Shown piece after piece: positions 1 to 7,591 of a stretch of 14,958 nucleotides of DNA (position 1 is its first letter; every line of letters starts with the position of its first letter). Source of the stretch: Omnitrophica bacterium GWA2_52_8 (lineage in GTDB: Bacteria; Omnitrophota; Omnitrophia; Omnitrophales; Aquincolibacteriaceae); assembly GCA_001804025.1 (NCBI GenBank), contig MHFC01000110.1:28824-43781 (forward strand). The letters are read 5' to 3'. The notes beneath the pieces were generated by a model, which searched no databases, was not told the origin of the DNA, and was given only the letters and a program-made list of their open reading frames with translations. A program made the translations under genes and the position numbers.

Positions 1-579
1 GCCACTCTCGGGGAAAAAGGGAAGTCGCTGGACATCGAACTCAATGTGCGTGTCCTGGCGGACGTGTTTTTAGTGGGGCTGCCGAGCTCCGGGAAATCGC
101 TGTTATTGAATGAACTGACAAGAGCGCATATTAAATCCGAAGAATATCCTTTTTCTACAAGAACGCCCCAGCTGGGGGTTTGCGCGGCATCGGATTACGA
201 ACGCATAACACTTTGTGAATTGCCGTCCCTTTACGCCACATCTCATGAAGGACGGGGTCTGGGTAATGATTTTTTAAAACATTTGGAGAAAGCGGGCTGG
301 GTTTTTTATGTGTTGGACCCGCTTTGCCAGTTTGCCCCGTCGCTTCAGGAAGGCTTTAATATTTTGCGCGCGCAATTGGAGCATTATAATAAATCCTTTC
401 TGGACATCCCGTTTGGCATTATTATTACAAAACGTGACTTGCCCGGAATTCAGCAGCAAATGAAGGCTGAAGGATGGAAGCCGCAGGTGCCGGTCTTTTT
501 TATTTCCAGTTTGACCCGGGAAGGGCTGGATGAGTTAAAAGATTTTATGAAAGATAAATTTTGCGGCAATAAAAATTGA
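1..579 (+). CDS. obg: Obg-family GTPase, C-terminal part (5' end outside window)
   Basis: The frame is open from base 1, so the gene begins upstream; a GTG at 46 is internal because the residues before it already match the end of the Obg N-terminal domain leading into ADVxLVG. About 192 residues are visible. They carry a P-loop GLPSSGKS (76-99), a G2 region YPFSTRTPQLGV like the Obg YPFTTLxPNLGV, the Obg signature HEGRGLG followed by FLKHLEK, a G4 TKRD and a G5-like ISSLTREGL. Obg proteins are ribosome-associated GTPases acting in 50S assembly and stringent control. The G3 motif is unusual: ELPS (codons 217-228) replaces DxPG. There is no C-terminal extension after the G domain. The neighbours proB, proA and nadD fit the usual obg operon. 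Family assignment is firm; full GTPase activity is uncertain. Confidence 0.88.
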   Translation, partial: ATLGEKGKSLDIELNVRVLADVFLVGLPSSGKSLLLNELTRAHIKSEEYPFSTRTPQLGVCAASDYERITLCELPSLYATSHEGRGLGNDFLKHLEKAGWVFYVLDPLCQFAPSLQEGFNILRAQLEHYNKSFLDIPFGIIITKRDLPGIQQQMKAEGWKPQVPVFFISSLTREGLDELKDFMKDKFCGNKN

Positions 580-618
580 CGCGGAGTCCGTTTGCGTCCC
601 TCTCGAACGAAATAAACA

Positions 619-1731
619 ATGCGTGAGAAACTAAAAAACTGTCAAAGAATAGTCGTCAAAGCCGGAACCAGCATTTTGTCCGATGCTGACGGTAAAATTT
701 CTAAAGTCCGGATTGCGCGTTTGGGCCGCGAGTTGCTGGGTCTGCTCGGTCTTAAAAAACAAGTGGTGCTTGTGAGTTCCGGCGCGATTGCCTGCGGTAT
801 GGCGAGTTTCGGACTTCAAAAGCGTCCGGCTGAGATGCGGAAACTTCAGGCCTGCGCCGCTATAGGGCAGGGAAAACTGATGCATGCTTATGAACGGTTC
901 TTTTCAACCCGGAACATCCATACAGCGCAGGTGCTTTTAACGCGCGATGGTTTGGAAGCACGCAAGCGGTTTCTGGCCGCAAGGGACACCCTTGAAGAAC
1001 TGCTAGCGATGAATGCTTTGCCGATTATCAATGAAAATGACACGGTTGCGACCGAAGAAATCGCATTCGGCGATAACGACATTCTGTCGGTCCATGCGGC
1101 GCATTTAATAAGCGCCGATCTTCTCATCCTTTTGTCGGACGTTGACGGTTTTTATCTTACGGACGGTTCGCGGGTACGCGAGGTTGACGGATTGGGTGAA
1201 ATCGATCAAAATTTAGTTCCTCACTTGAACGATGTCCGCAAGGAAAAAAATGTAGGCGGCATGAAAGCGAAATTAGAAGCGGCCAAAGTTGCGATGAAGC
1301 TGGGTATTCCGCTCATGCTGGTCAGCGGCGGGAAAAACGGCATCTTGAAGGATGTTATCGAAGGCCGGGATGTCGGGACGTTGTTTGTCAGCAGCGGGGA
1401 ATATAAAAATTCGAGAAAAAAATGGATTGCTTTTTCGGCAGAGCGTAAAGGAACACTGATGGTGGATGACGGAGCGCATGATGCCCTTGTCTTAAAAAAA
1501 AAGAGCTTATTGCCGAGCGGAATCCGGAAAATCCGAGGAAGTTTTGAGCGCGGGGATGTGGTGGAGGTGGCCTTGTTGTCGGGACAGGTCTTCGGCCGCG
1601 GGATCGTCCGTTATTCCAACAAAGACATCCAGCGCATTGCGGGGTCTAAATCATCTGAAATCGAAAAAATTCTTGGTTTTAGCGGCCAGCACGAAGCGAT
1701 TCACAGAAACGATATGGTCCTCTGGGCATAG
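619..1731 (+). CDS. proB: Glutamate 5-kinase (with PUA domain)
   Basis: Phosphorylates L-glutamate with ATP to gamma-glutamyl phosphate, the first and normally proline-inhibited step of proline synthesis in the cytosol. The 370-residue length fits the two-domain form. Residues 10-260 are an amino-acid-kinase fold: IVVKAGTSIL (11-20), VSSGAIACGM (52-61), the glutamate/ATP loop INENDTVATEEIAFGDND (137-154), LLSDVDGFY (171-179) and NVGGMKAKLEAA (211-222). The last differs slightly from the usual GTGGMxTKxxAA. Residues from about 280 form a PUA domain, including LLPSGI and GDVVEV. ATG 619 is chosen because the conserved kinase start lies 10 residues in. No good Shine-Dalgarno sequence sits upstream. 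It starts 39 bases after the obg stop and 24 bases before proA. Confidence 0.97.
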   Translation: MREKLKNCQRIVVKAGTSILSDADGKISKVRIARLGRELLGLLGLKKQVVLVSSGAIACGMASFGLQKRPAEMRKLQACAAIGQGKLMHAYERFFSTRNIHTAQVLLTRDGLEARKRFLAARDTLEELLAMNALPIINENDTVATEEIAFGDNDILSVHAAHLISADLLILLSDVDGFYLTDGSRVREVDGLGEIDQNLVPHLNDVRKEKNVGGMKAKLEAAKVAMKLGIPLMLVSGGKNGILKDVIEGRDVGTLFVSSGEYKNSRKKWIAFSAERKGTLMVDDGAHDALVLKKKSLLPSGIRKIRGSFERGDVVEVALLSGQVFGRGIVRYSNKDIQRIAGSKSSEIEKILGFSGQHEAIHRNDMVLWA

Positions 1732-1755
1732 GCTGCGGATGAAGCGGGAATTGAC

Positions 1756-3027
1756 ATGAAAAAAAACACGACATGGCAGAATAGGGCGGCTCAGACCCTG
1801 AAAGAATGCCGGCACGCATCTTACGCGATGAGTCAATTGAACTCGCGTGTGAAAGCGCAGCTGCTTAATGAGGTTGCCCGCGAGCTGATGAAACAGAAGC
1901 GGACAATCCTGATAGAGAATGCCAAAGATTTGGCGGAAGCCAAGAAGCATGGGCTAAGCCCGGCCATGATGGACCGCCTGACACTCAATAGCAGAAGAAT
2001 TTCTGATATGGCCCAGGGCGTTCGCGCTGTGGCCGGCCTTGGGGACCCCGTAGGCCGGATCACATCGCGGTGGCGCCGGCCGAACGGTTTGGTGATTTCC
2101 CGCATCACGGTTCCCATAGGCGTCATCTTGATTATTTATGAATCCAGGCCTAATGTAACGGTGGAATGTGCGTCCCTTTGTTTGAAGAGCGGGAACGTTG
2201 TTTTATTACGCGGCGGACGGGAAGCCTTTTATTCCAATAAAATTTTGGCACAAATCTTCCAAAAAGTATTAAAGCGCCGCCGTTTGCCGCAGGCTTGCGT
2301 CAGTTTTGTTTCTACAACGGACCGGAAAGCCGTTGATTTTCTTTTGAAGCGCGATCAGGACATTCATTTGGTAATCCCCCGCGGAGGAGAGGCTCTGATC
2401 CGGAAAGTGGCCCGCACCTCGCGCATTCCCGTCATTAAACATTATCAAGGGATTTGCCACGTCTATATCGACCGGCGGGCCGATTTAAAGAAAGCGGGGA
2501 ACATTGTTTTTAATGCAAAAATGCAGCGGCCGGGGGTTTGTAACGCCATGGAAACGCTGCTTGTACACCGAAAAATAGCCCCGCAATTTTTGCCGACGAT
2601 CGGAAAACGCTTGATTGAAAGCGGGTGTGAGCTTCGCGCGGATGCGGCTTCGCGCCGCTACTTACCCGGTGCAAAGGCGGCAAAGGGATCTGATTACGGT
2701 CATGAATATCTGGACAAGATTTTGGCCGTTAAAACCGTACCGGGATTACATGAGGCGCTGGAACATATCCGCCGATACGGATCGGGACATACGGACGCGA
2801 TCGTGACCCGCGACAAGAATGCCGCGGAAATATTTAAAAAAGAAGTCGATTCTTCCTCGGTCATGGTGAATGCGTCGACCCGGTTTTCGGATGGCTTTCA
2901 ATACGGTTTTGGAGCTGAAATCGGAATTTCTACGGACAAAATTCACGCGCGCGGTCCGATGGGGCTGGAAGGGCTTACTTCCTATAAGTACCTCGTGGAA
3001 GGTTCAGGACAAATCCGGACATCATGA
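1756..3027 (+). CDS. proA: Gamma-glutamyl phosphate reductase
   Basis: NADPH-dependent reduction of gamma-glutamyl phosphate to glutamate-5-semialdehyde, the second step of proline synthesis; it commonly works with ProB, encoded just upstream. At 423 residues it has the usual length for this aldehyde-dehydrogenase-superfamily enzyme. Visible family motifs are VPIGVILIIYESRPNVT (119-135), LKSGNVVLLRGG (143-154), PVIKHYQGICHVYID (225-239) and the active-site segment RPGVCNAMETLL with catalytic Cys262. The C-terminal ARGPMGLEGLTSYKY is also typical. ATG 1756 has a GGGA six bases upstream. Its stop is 4 bases before the nadD start, consistent with co-transcription and coupled translation. No missing catalytic residue was noticed. 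Confidence 0.97.
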   Translation: MKKNTTWQNRAAQTLKECRHASYAMSQLNSRVKAQLLNEVARELMKQKRTILIENAKDLAEAKKHGLSPAMMDRLTLNSRRISDMAQGVRAVAGLGDPVGRITSRWRRPNGLVISRITVPIGVILIIYESRPNVTVECASLCLKSGNVVLLRGGREAFYSNKILAQIFQKVLKRRRLPQACVSFVSTTDRKAVDFLLKRDQDIHLVIPRGGEALIRKVARTSRIPVIKHYQGICHVYIDRRADLKKAGNIVFNAKMQRPGVCNAMETLLVHRKIAPQFLPTIGKRLIESGCELRADAASRRYLPGAKAAKGSDYGHEYLDKILAVKTVPGLHEALEHIRRYGSGHTDAIVTRDKNAAEIFKKEVDSSSVMVNASTRFSDGFQYGFGAEIGISTDKIHARGPMGLEGLTSYKYLVEGSGQIRTS

Positions 3028-3031
3028 TGCC

Positions 3032-3616
3032 ATGAAGTTGGGGATTCTGGGCGGTACCTTTGATCCGATTCATCAAGGGCATTTGGCTCTCGCCGAAGCG
3101 GCCCTGAAGCAGTTTTTGCTGGATAAAATCTTATTTATTCCTGCCGCGATACCGCCGCACAAGACGGACTGCGTCAGTTTGACGTCCGGTGAAATCCGTC
3201 TCAAGATGGTGCAGTTAGCGATCCGATACAATAAGTGCTTTGAGGCCTCGGATTTGGAACTTGTACGCCCGGGAGTATCCTATACGGTGGATACTTTGCG
3301 GCAGCTTAAGAAAAAATATCCCGCAGATAAATTGTTCTTGATATTGGGACAGGATAGTTTTGAATCGCTTTCGTCGTGGCATGAGCCGCAAGAAATCAGG
3401 TGTCTTGCGGACATCTTGGTTGCCCGGCGGGACGGGGCGCATGAACAGTCCGGAGAAACCGAACATCATGAAATCATGATGAAAGAAGTTCCGGTTTCAG
3501 CCAGCATGATCCGCCGAAGCATCTATTTCGGAAAAAAAGTGGATGAGAAAGAGCTTCCGCTCCCGGTCGCGGAATTTATTCGCCAAGGGCATTTATACCT
3601 GAAAACGGAATCATGA
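3032..3616 (+). CDS. nadD: Nicotinate-nucleotide adenylyltransferase
   Basis: Transfers AMP from ATP to nicotinate mononucleotide to give deamido-NAD, the penultimate step of NAD synthesis. The protein has 194 residues, as expected. The nucleotidyltransferase signature GGTFDPIHQGH is at residues 7-17, the PPHK loop at 41-44, an ILGQDSF segment with the following tryptophan at 104-116, and the C-terminal SASMIRR (156-162) corresponds to the SxTxxR ATP motif. The frame is open further upstream inside proA, but ATG 3032 is the right start because family members begin directly with the GGTFDP strand. It lies four bases after proA and overlaps the next gene by four (ATGA). The rsfS gene that often follows nadD is absent here. 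Confidence 0.96.
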   Translation: MKLGILGGTFDPIHQGHLALAEAALKQFLLDKILFIPAAIPPHKTDCVSLTSGEIRLKMVQLAIRYNKCFEASDLELVRPGVSYTVDTLRQLKKKYPADKLFLILGQDSFESLSSWHEPQEIRCLADILVARRDGAHEQSGETEHHEIMMKEVPVSASMIRRSIYFGKKVDEKELPLPVAEFIRQGHLYLKTES

Positions 3617-4872
3617 ACTTAATTTTCCCCCTGACATTGCTGGTTATTTTGTTCTTGGCTTCGGGATTTTTCTCGAGCGCTGAAACCGCTATTTTTTCGC
3701 TGTCGCGCATCGAGCGGCGGCGCTTTCAGGAAAGACATCCCAAAATTGCCAAATGGGTTTTGGCGCACCTTAACGCTCCCCGCCGGACTTTGAGTACGAT
3801 CTTGATCGGCAATATGTTCGTCAATACCCTGGCTGCGGCACTGGCCACACTTCTTGCCAGCGAGTCCTTCGGAGTCACGGGCCTTGGTTTGGCCATGATC
3901 GGTTTTACGCTCGCACTTATTTTGTTCGGCGATATCATTCCAAAAGTGCTGGCGGTCAGGCAAAATGAGGCAATTGCGACGATTTCCGCATTTCCTCTTC
4001 AGATTTGTGTTGTCCTCATAACGCCTATTCGCTTTCTCATACGTTTGATTTCAGACTGGGTCGTAGCGCTCATTGTTCACGATAAAAAGATTCATGGTGA
4101 AAATTTTACGGAAGCCGAACTTAGGACTTTGGTGGAAGTCGGCGAAGAAGAAGGCGTTTTGGAGCCCCAGGAAAGTTATATGATTCAGAAGCTGTTTACC
4201 CTGGGAGAGCGGCCGGTTAAGGAAATCATGATTCCAAGAATCGATGTTGTGGGTTTGGATATTGAGGGAGATCAGTCTGACCATCTCGAGCTCATTCGCC
4301 GGCGGCACTACACTTACTTTCCCGTATATAAAGAAAATATGGACCATGTTCTCGGGGTAGTAACGGCGCAGGATTACGTCCTGAATACCAAAGTCCTATT
4401 GGCCCAATTAATCCAGCAGCCGCTTTTTATCCCGGAGACAAAACGGATCGACGAAGTACTTGAAATGCTCAAAACCAAAAATCAGAAGTTTGCGGTTTGT
4501 ATCGATGAACATGGCGGGACGGCCGGGATTGTCACCCAGGAGGATGTGCTTGAAGAAATCTTCGGCGAATATTATGACGAATACGAGATTGTTCAAAATC
4601 CGATACGCCGCTTTGGGCACCAAGAATACCTCGTCGAAGCCAAAGTGGCCTTATCGGAATTTAATGAATATTTTTCGAGCAATCTAGAGGCAGATAAAAC
4701 AAGCACGCTGGGGGGATACATCCTTGAAAAGCTCGGGGAGGTCCCGGCAAAAGGTAAAGTCCTTCAGGTTCCGGGTTTTGATATGACGATTCGCGATGTG
4801 ATCCGGCACCGCATTCATCACGTTCTGGTCAAACCTGCGACTCCTCCGGAGGAAATTAACCCGACCGTTTAA
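3613..4872 (+). CDS. CorB/CorC (HlyC, CNNM-type) membrane protein with DUF21, CBS pair and CorC_HlyC domain
   Basis: A 419-residue integral membrane protein. Residues 1-150 form the hydrophobic DUF21 (CNNM) domain with several transmembrane helices and the typical FFSSAETAIFSL (19-30), ILIGNMFVNTLAAA (63-76) and FGDIIPKVLA (105-114). The CBS pair spans about 200-320 and begins with IMIPRIDVVGLD; the second repeat ends in VTQEDVLEEIFGEYYDE. The C-terminal CorC_HlyC domain is at 335-408, with TLGGYILEKLGEVP. Family members are linked to magnesium or cobalt export, sometimes annotated as hemolysins, and the CBS pair of characterised members binds ATP-Mg. The start overlaps the nadD stop (ATGA), so translation is probably coupled. 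The exact ion cannot be read from the sequence. Confidence 0.92.
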   Translation: MNLIFPLTLLVILFLASGFFSSAETAIFSLSRIERRRFQERHPKIAKWVLAHLNAPRRTLSTILIGNMFVNTLAAALATLLASESFGVTGLGLAMIGFTLALILFGDIIPKVLAVRQNEAIATISAFPLQICVVLITPIRFLIRLISDWVVALIVHDKKIHGENFTEAELRTLVEVGEEEGVLEPQESYMIQKLFTLGERPVKEIMIPRIDVVGLDIEGDQSDHLELIRRRHYTYFPVYKENMDHVLGVVTAQDYVLNTKVLLAQLIQQPLFIPETKRIDEVLEMLKTKNQKFAVCIDEHGGTAGIVTQEDVLEEIFGEYYDEYEIVQNPIRRFGHQEYLVEAKVALSEFNEYFSSNLEADKTSTLGGYILEKLGEVPAKGKVLQVPGFDMTIRDVIRHRIHHVLVKPATPPEEINPTV

Positions 4873-4884
4873 GGGTTCAAAGTT

Positions 4885-5829
4885 ATGGCGGCCTATCTTT
4901 TTTCGTTCGCAACATTTTTTATATTGGCATCTTTCTTTGCGGGTGCGGAAATGGCGTTTATTTCCGGCAATAAATTAAAAATCCGTCAGCTTGCGATGAA
5001 GGGGAATGCGTCGGCCAAGCGCATTATGGACCTTCTGGAGCACCCGCAGCATTTTTTAACAACACTCCAGATCGCAACAAACACGGTGCATGTCATTGCC
5101 ACAATGCTTCTGACGCTGATCATGCAGGAGTATTTTAAAATTCATAACGAATGGGTGGTGACAGCGGTCATGGCGCCGCTTTTTATCATTTTTGCGGAGA
5201 TGGTCCCTAAAGATTATTGCAGAATCCGCGCGCATGATTTTCTTCTCGACCATTCCGTATTATTGGACCTGATCTCTAAGGGCTTGTTTTATCCGACAAA
5301 ACTTCTCATGAAGGCCATTCGCTGGCTTTTGAAACCGCTCGGATCGCATGAGCGCAAAAGTATCTTCGTGAACGAACGCGAGTTCCGTTCCTTGATTGAG
5401 GAAAGTGCCCGGACCGGAGTTGTCAGCGGTTATGAGAAGAAAATGATCGACAAAATTCTCGATTTTGAACGGACGACGGTGGCCTCGGTTTTGACGCCGC
5501 TTAAAGAGACCGTGAAAGTTGATATTACGCAAAGGGCGGGTGATGTGAAAGAACTCGCGCGCCAGACCAAAGCGCGTATGGTGCTTGTCTATGAAGAAGA
5601 GCCCGGATTTGTGGTCGGTATGGTTTATGTTTTTGATTTGCTGTTTGAAAAAAATGATAAAACGCCCCTTAAAACTTTCTTAAGATCGCCGGTTTTTTTG
5701 ACCGAAGAGACTTCGCTAGAGAAAGCCTTTTTGACATTGCAGGCACGGCGGCAGTCCTATGCGGTCGTGACCGACAAGCACGGTGATGTTTTAGGGTCGG
5801 TTCCTATCGAGCGGTTAATCGCGATTTAA
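4885..5829 (+). CDS. Second DUF21/CBS membrane protein, lacking the CorC_HlyC domain
   Basis: A 314-residue relative of the upstream protein. Residues 1-150 are DUF21, with FFAGAEMAFISGNKLKIRQL (17-36), LQIATNTVHVIATMLLTLIM (61-80) and FIIFAEMVPKDY (100-111). The segment EFRSLIEESARTGVVSGYEKKMI matches the linker before the CBS pair in this family. Two CBS repeats follow at about 195-313. The protein ends right after the second repeat (SYAVVTDKHGDVLGSVPIERL), so the C-terminal CorC_HlyC domain of its neighbour is missing. An AAGGG is 9 bases before ATG 4885. It starts 12 bases after its paralogue, suggesting duplication followed by divergence and perhaps a heteromeric transporter; that is inference. 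Confidence 0.88.
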   Translation: MAAYLFSFATFFILASFFAGAEMAFISGNKLKIRQLAMKGNASAKRIMDLLEHPQHFLTTLQIATNTVHVIATMLLTLIMQEYFKIHNEWVVTAVMAPLFIIFAEMVPKDYCRIRAHDFLLDHSVLLDLISKGLFYPTKLLMKAIRWLLKPLGSHERKSIFVNEREFRSLIEESARTGVVSGYEKKMIDKILDFERTTVASVLTPLKETVKVDITQRAGDVKELARQTKARMVLVYEEEPGFVVGMVYVFDLLFEKNDKTPLKTFLRSPVFLTEETSLEKAFLTLQARRQSYAVVTDKHGDVLGSVPIERLIAI

Positions 5830-5840
5830 GGCGGTCTCTG

Positions 5841-6347
5841 ATGCAGCGCACGGTTTTTGGAATTGTTTCCAGGGGAGCGGTTTTGGGAGCCATGCTGGCC
5901 AGCGCATGCTGCGTCAAATGTCCCGCAGCATCGGCGTACACCGATGAAATCGGCCTGATGCCGGACGCAATTTGGCAGGCCCTCCAGGACCTTGGCAAAG
6001 ATTGCGGAATTAAGCACCAGGACCGGAAGAAAATGGAATTCGAAACCTGGTGGATTGAAGATATTGTCCGCCGTTCGCGGGGCATGACAAAAGGGATTTT
6101 GTTTCAGGAATATCAACGCCGCTACCGCATAAAGATCAAACTGACGGAGAAGAAGTACACAACGTTTATTTCTATCAAAGGAATTTTTCAAGAACGACCG
6201 CGTGAAGGGAATCCTAACGCAAGCTGGCGCAAGGTTAAGCCGGAGTCTGTGGATTATGCGGCGGAGCGCGATTTCTTTCAAAAGCTTTTGCAGCAATTGG
6301 CCAAGAATCATGCGGCGCAGAATCCGCCCGCTGCCGCAACGGCTTGA
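5841..6347 (+). CDS. Small secreted protein of unknown function
   Basis: I do not recognise this 168-residue protein. The N-terminus looks like a signal peptide: basic residues up to R11, a hydrophobic stretch at 12-22 and a plausible signal peptidase I site after ASA at residue 32. The stretch LASACC (19-24) is a poor lipobox, so a lipoprotein is less likely. The mature part is hydrophilic and rich in Lys, Arg and Gln, with WWIEDIVRR and FQEYQRRYRIKIKL as the most regular parts, and ends in a Pro/Ala tail. ATG 5841 has an AAGG nine bases upstream and follows the preceding stop by 11 bases, so it belongs to the end of the obg-proBA-nadD unit. It may be a periplasmic or envelope protein. Confidence 0.75.
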   Translation: MQRTVFGIVSRGAVLGAMLASACCVKCPAASAYTDEIGLMPDAIWQALQDLGKDCGIKHQDRKKMEFETWWIEDIVRRSRGMTKGILFQEYQRRYRIKIKLTEKKYTTFISIKGIFQERPREGNPNASWRKVKPESVDYAAERDFFQKLLQQLAKNHAAQNPPAAATA

Positions 6348-6484
6348 TCCTGCGAGGATTTTTGGCGTTTAAGCCGGCGCGCCGGTGCTGCTACAGGACG
6401 CGTCGAATTCCGCCGTTAATAACACCGTTCTATCAAGCAGTCCGGCCGTAGGCACTAATTTTAAATCTATCGAGGAGTCAAGTC
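6348..6484 (+). other. Intergenic leader upstream of the ParA-CBM unit
   Basis: This 137-base gap contains a perfect 12-base palindrome CCGGCGCGCCGG at 6374-6385, not followed by a T-run, so it is not a convincing terminator. No promoter better than 4 of 6 matches in both boxes was found (TTGATC at 6344 with TTTAAG 18 bases on). A clear Shine-Dalgarno GAGGAG lies at 6472-6477. A promoter for the downstream unit is expected here but cannot be placed with confidence. Confidence 0.4.
6472..6477 (+). promoter_or_regulatory. Ribosome binding site fixing a TTG start
   Basis: GAGGAG seven bases before TTG 6485. It supports the rare TTG as the start of the ParA-CBM gene, which is also where the ParA first beta-strand (RIIAIANQKGG) begins. 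Confidence 0.8.
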
Positions 6485-7591
6485 TTGCGCATCATTGCCA
6501 TTGCCAATCAAAAAGGCGGCTGCGGGAAAACTACCACAAGTATCAATTTTGCGGCGAGTCTTGCCCGTTTAAAAAAGAAGGTGATCCTCGCGGATTTTGA
6601 TCCTCAGGGGCATTCGACCTGCGGTTTGGGGGTTGAACTTCAAAAATCCGATAAGACGCTTTATCATCTTCTGTGCCGGGAAGGAGAGGCTACTTTAAAA
6701 ACAAAGGATGTGCTCTATCAAATCGAGTCATACCTGGCTTTGATTCCGTCGGATGAAACCCTGGCGGCGATAGAAGAGGAACTGGTCGGTCAAAAGGACC
6801 GGGATCTGCGGTTCCGCAACCGGCTCAAACGCGAAGCACGGGCAGATCTTGATGCGGATTACCTCATCATGGACTGTCCGCCCCAGCTTGGAGTTTTAAC
6901 GTATAATGCGCTGGAAGCGGCCGATGAGATTATCATTCCGGTCGAACCCTCGTTTTTTTCACTGCATGGATTGGCGAAAATTTCAGAAACGTTAAGCCGC
7001 TTGAACCAAAACCGGGTAAAACCGATTGAAATTCATGCCCTGCTCACGCTTTTCAATTCTAAGAATTCCCTGGCGCACGAAGTCTATGAAGAGGTCAAAA
7101 AACACTTTGGCGACGGACTGTTTAAATCGATCATCCATGATCATATTGCCCTTAAAGAGGCGGCTTGTTCCGGCCAGAGCATCGTGTCCTTTGCTCCGGA
7201 ATCGCAGGCCTTCAAGGACTTCTACAATATGGCGATTGAATATCTTGAAAGAAACTTAAAAAGAGTGATATCCTCTTCTCGCCTCGGCTGGGACGGAATT
7301 ATGCGGTCCCGTTTTTCTCCCAAGCATGTTTGCGGCGGTATCCTGTTTCAGGTTCTGACGGAGAAGGGCAGCGAAGTCGAAATTGCAGGGGACTTTAATC
7401 ATTGGGTGCCTGAGCCGCTGGTCCGCCGCAACGATCCCCCGGGGTTATGGCAAAAAGTATTGCCGATTACGAGCGGGAGTTACCGCTATAAATACATTGT
7501 CAACGGGGAATGGCAGGTGGACCCTTGTCAGGTGGGGCACCGGGTCAATGTATTCGGCGGTTACGATTCCTATTTGGAGATTGTGCCTTAA
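6485..7591 (+). CDS. ParA/Soj-type ATPase fused to a C-terminal AMPK-beta/CBM48 glycogen-binding-like domain
   Basis: A 368-residue two-part protein. Residues 1-258 are a complete ParA: deviant Walker A KGGCGKTTT (10-18) with signature Lys10 and catalytic-site Lys15, switch I/A' region ADFDPQGHST (36-45), Walker B LIMDCPPQLG (127-136), and EPSFFSLHGL (154-163). ParA ATPases dimerise on ATP and position cargo such as plasmids, chromosomes or protein complexes. Residues about 284-366 form a beta-sandwich E-set module of the AMPK1_CBM/CBM48 type: VEIAGDFNHW, GLWQKVLPITSGSYRYKYIV, GEWQVDP. The residues that bind glucan in AMPK-beta appear kept: Trp307, Lys336, Trp343 and Asn355. There is no ParB beside it. 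It is the first gene of a three-gene unit, overlapping the next by one base. The fusion is visible in the sequence; binding of glycogen or positioning of a glucan body is inference. Confidence 0.92.
   Translation: MRIIAIANQKGGCGKTTTSINFAASLARLKKKVILADFDPQGHSTCGLGVELQKSDKTLYHLLCREGEATLKTKDVLYQIESYLALIPSDETLAAIEEELVGQKDRDLRFRNRLKREARADLDADYLIMDCPPQLGVLTYNALEAADEIIIPVEPSFFSLHGLAKISETLSRLNQNRVKPIEIHALLTLFNSKNSLAHEVYEEVKKHFGDGLFKSIIHDHIALKEAACSGQSIVSFAPESQAFKDFYNMAIEYLERNLKRVISSSRLGWDGIMRSRFSPKHVCGGILFQVLTEKGSEVEIAGDFNHWVPEPLVRRNDPPGLWQKVLPITSGSYRYKYIVNGEWQVDPCQVGHRVNVFGGYDSYLEIVP

Noticed and set aside
576..604. TTGACG across the obg stop as a promoter for proB
   Set aside because: The position 17 bases downstream reads CCTCTC, not a -10 box; proB is more likely transcribed with obg.
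1751..1782. TTGACA overlapping the proA start as a -35 box
   Set aside because: No acceptable -10 hexamer at 16-18 bases; the nearest candidate (CAGAAT) is 20 bases away and weak, and it would start transcription inside proA.
5826..6311. Long minus-strand frame opposite the secreted protein gene
   Set aside because: The plus-strand frame has a proper ribosome binding site, operon spacing and signal peptide; the antisense one has none of these.
6374..6385. CCGGCGCGCCGG palindrome as a terminator
   Set aside because: No loop and no T-run. It may be chance in GC-rich sequence or a protein site.
6385..6600. Small plus-strand frame across the start of the ParA-CBM gene
   Set aside because: It overlaps the ParA Walker A region in another frame, is Ser- and Cys-rich without domain similarity, and has no good ribosome binding site.
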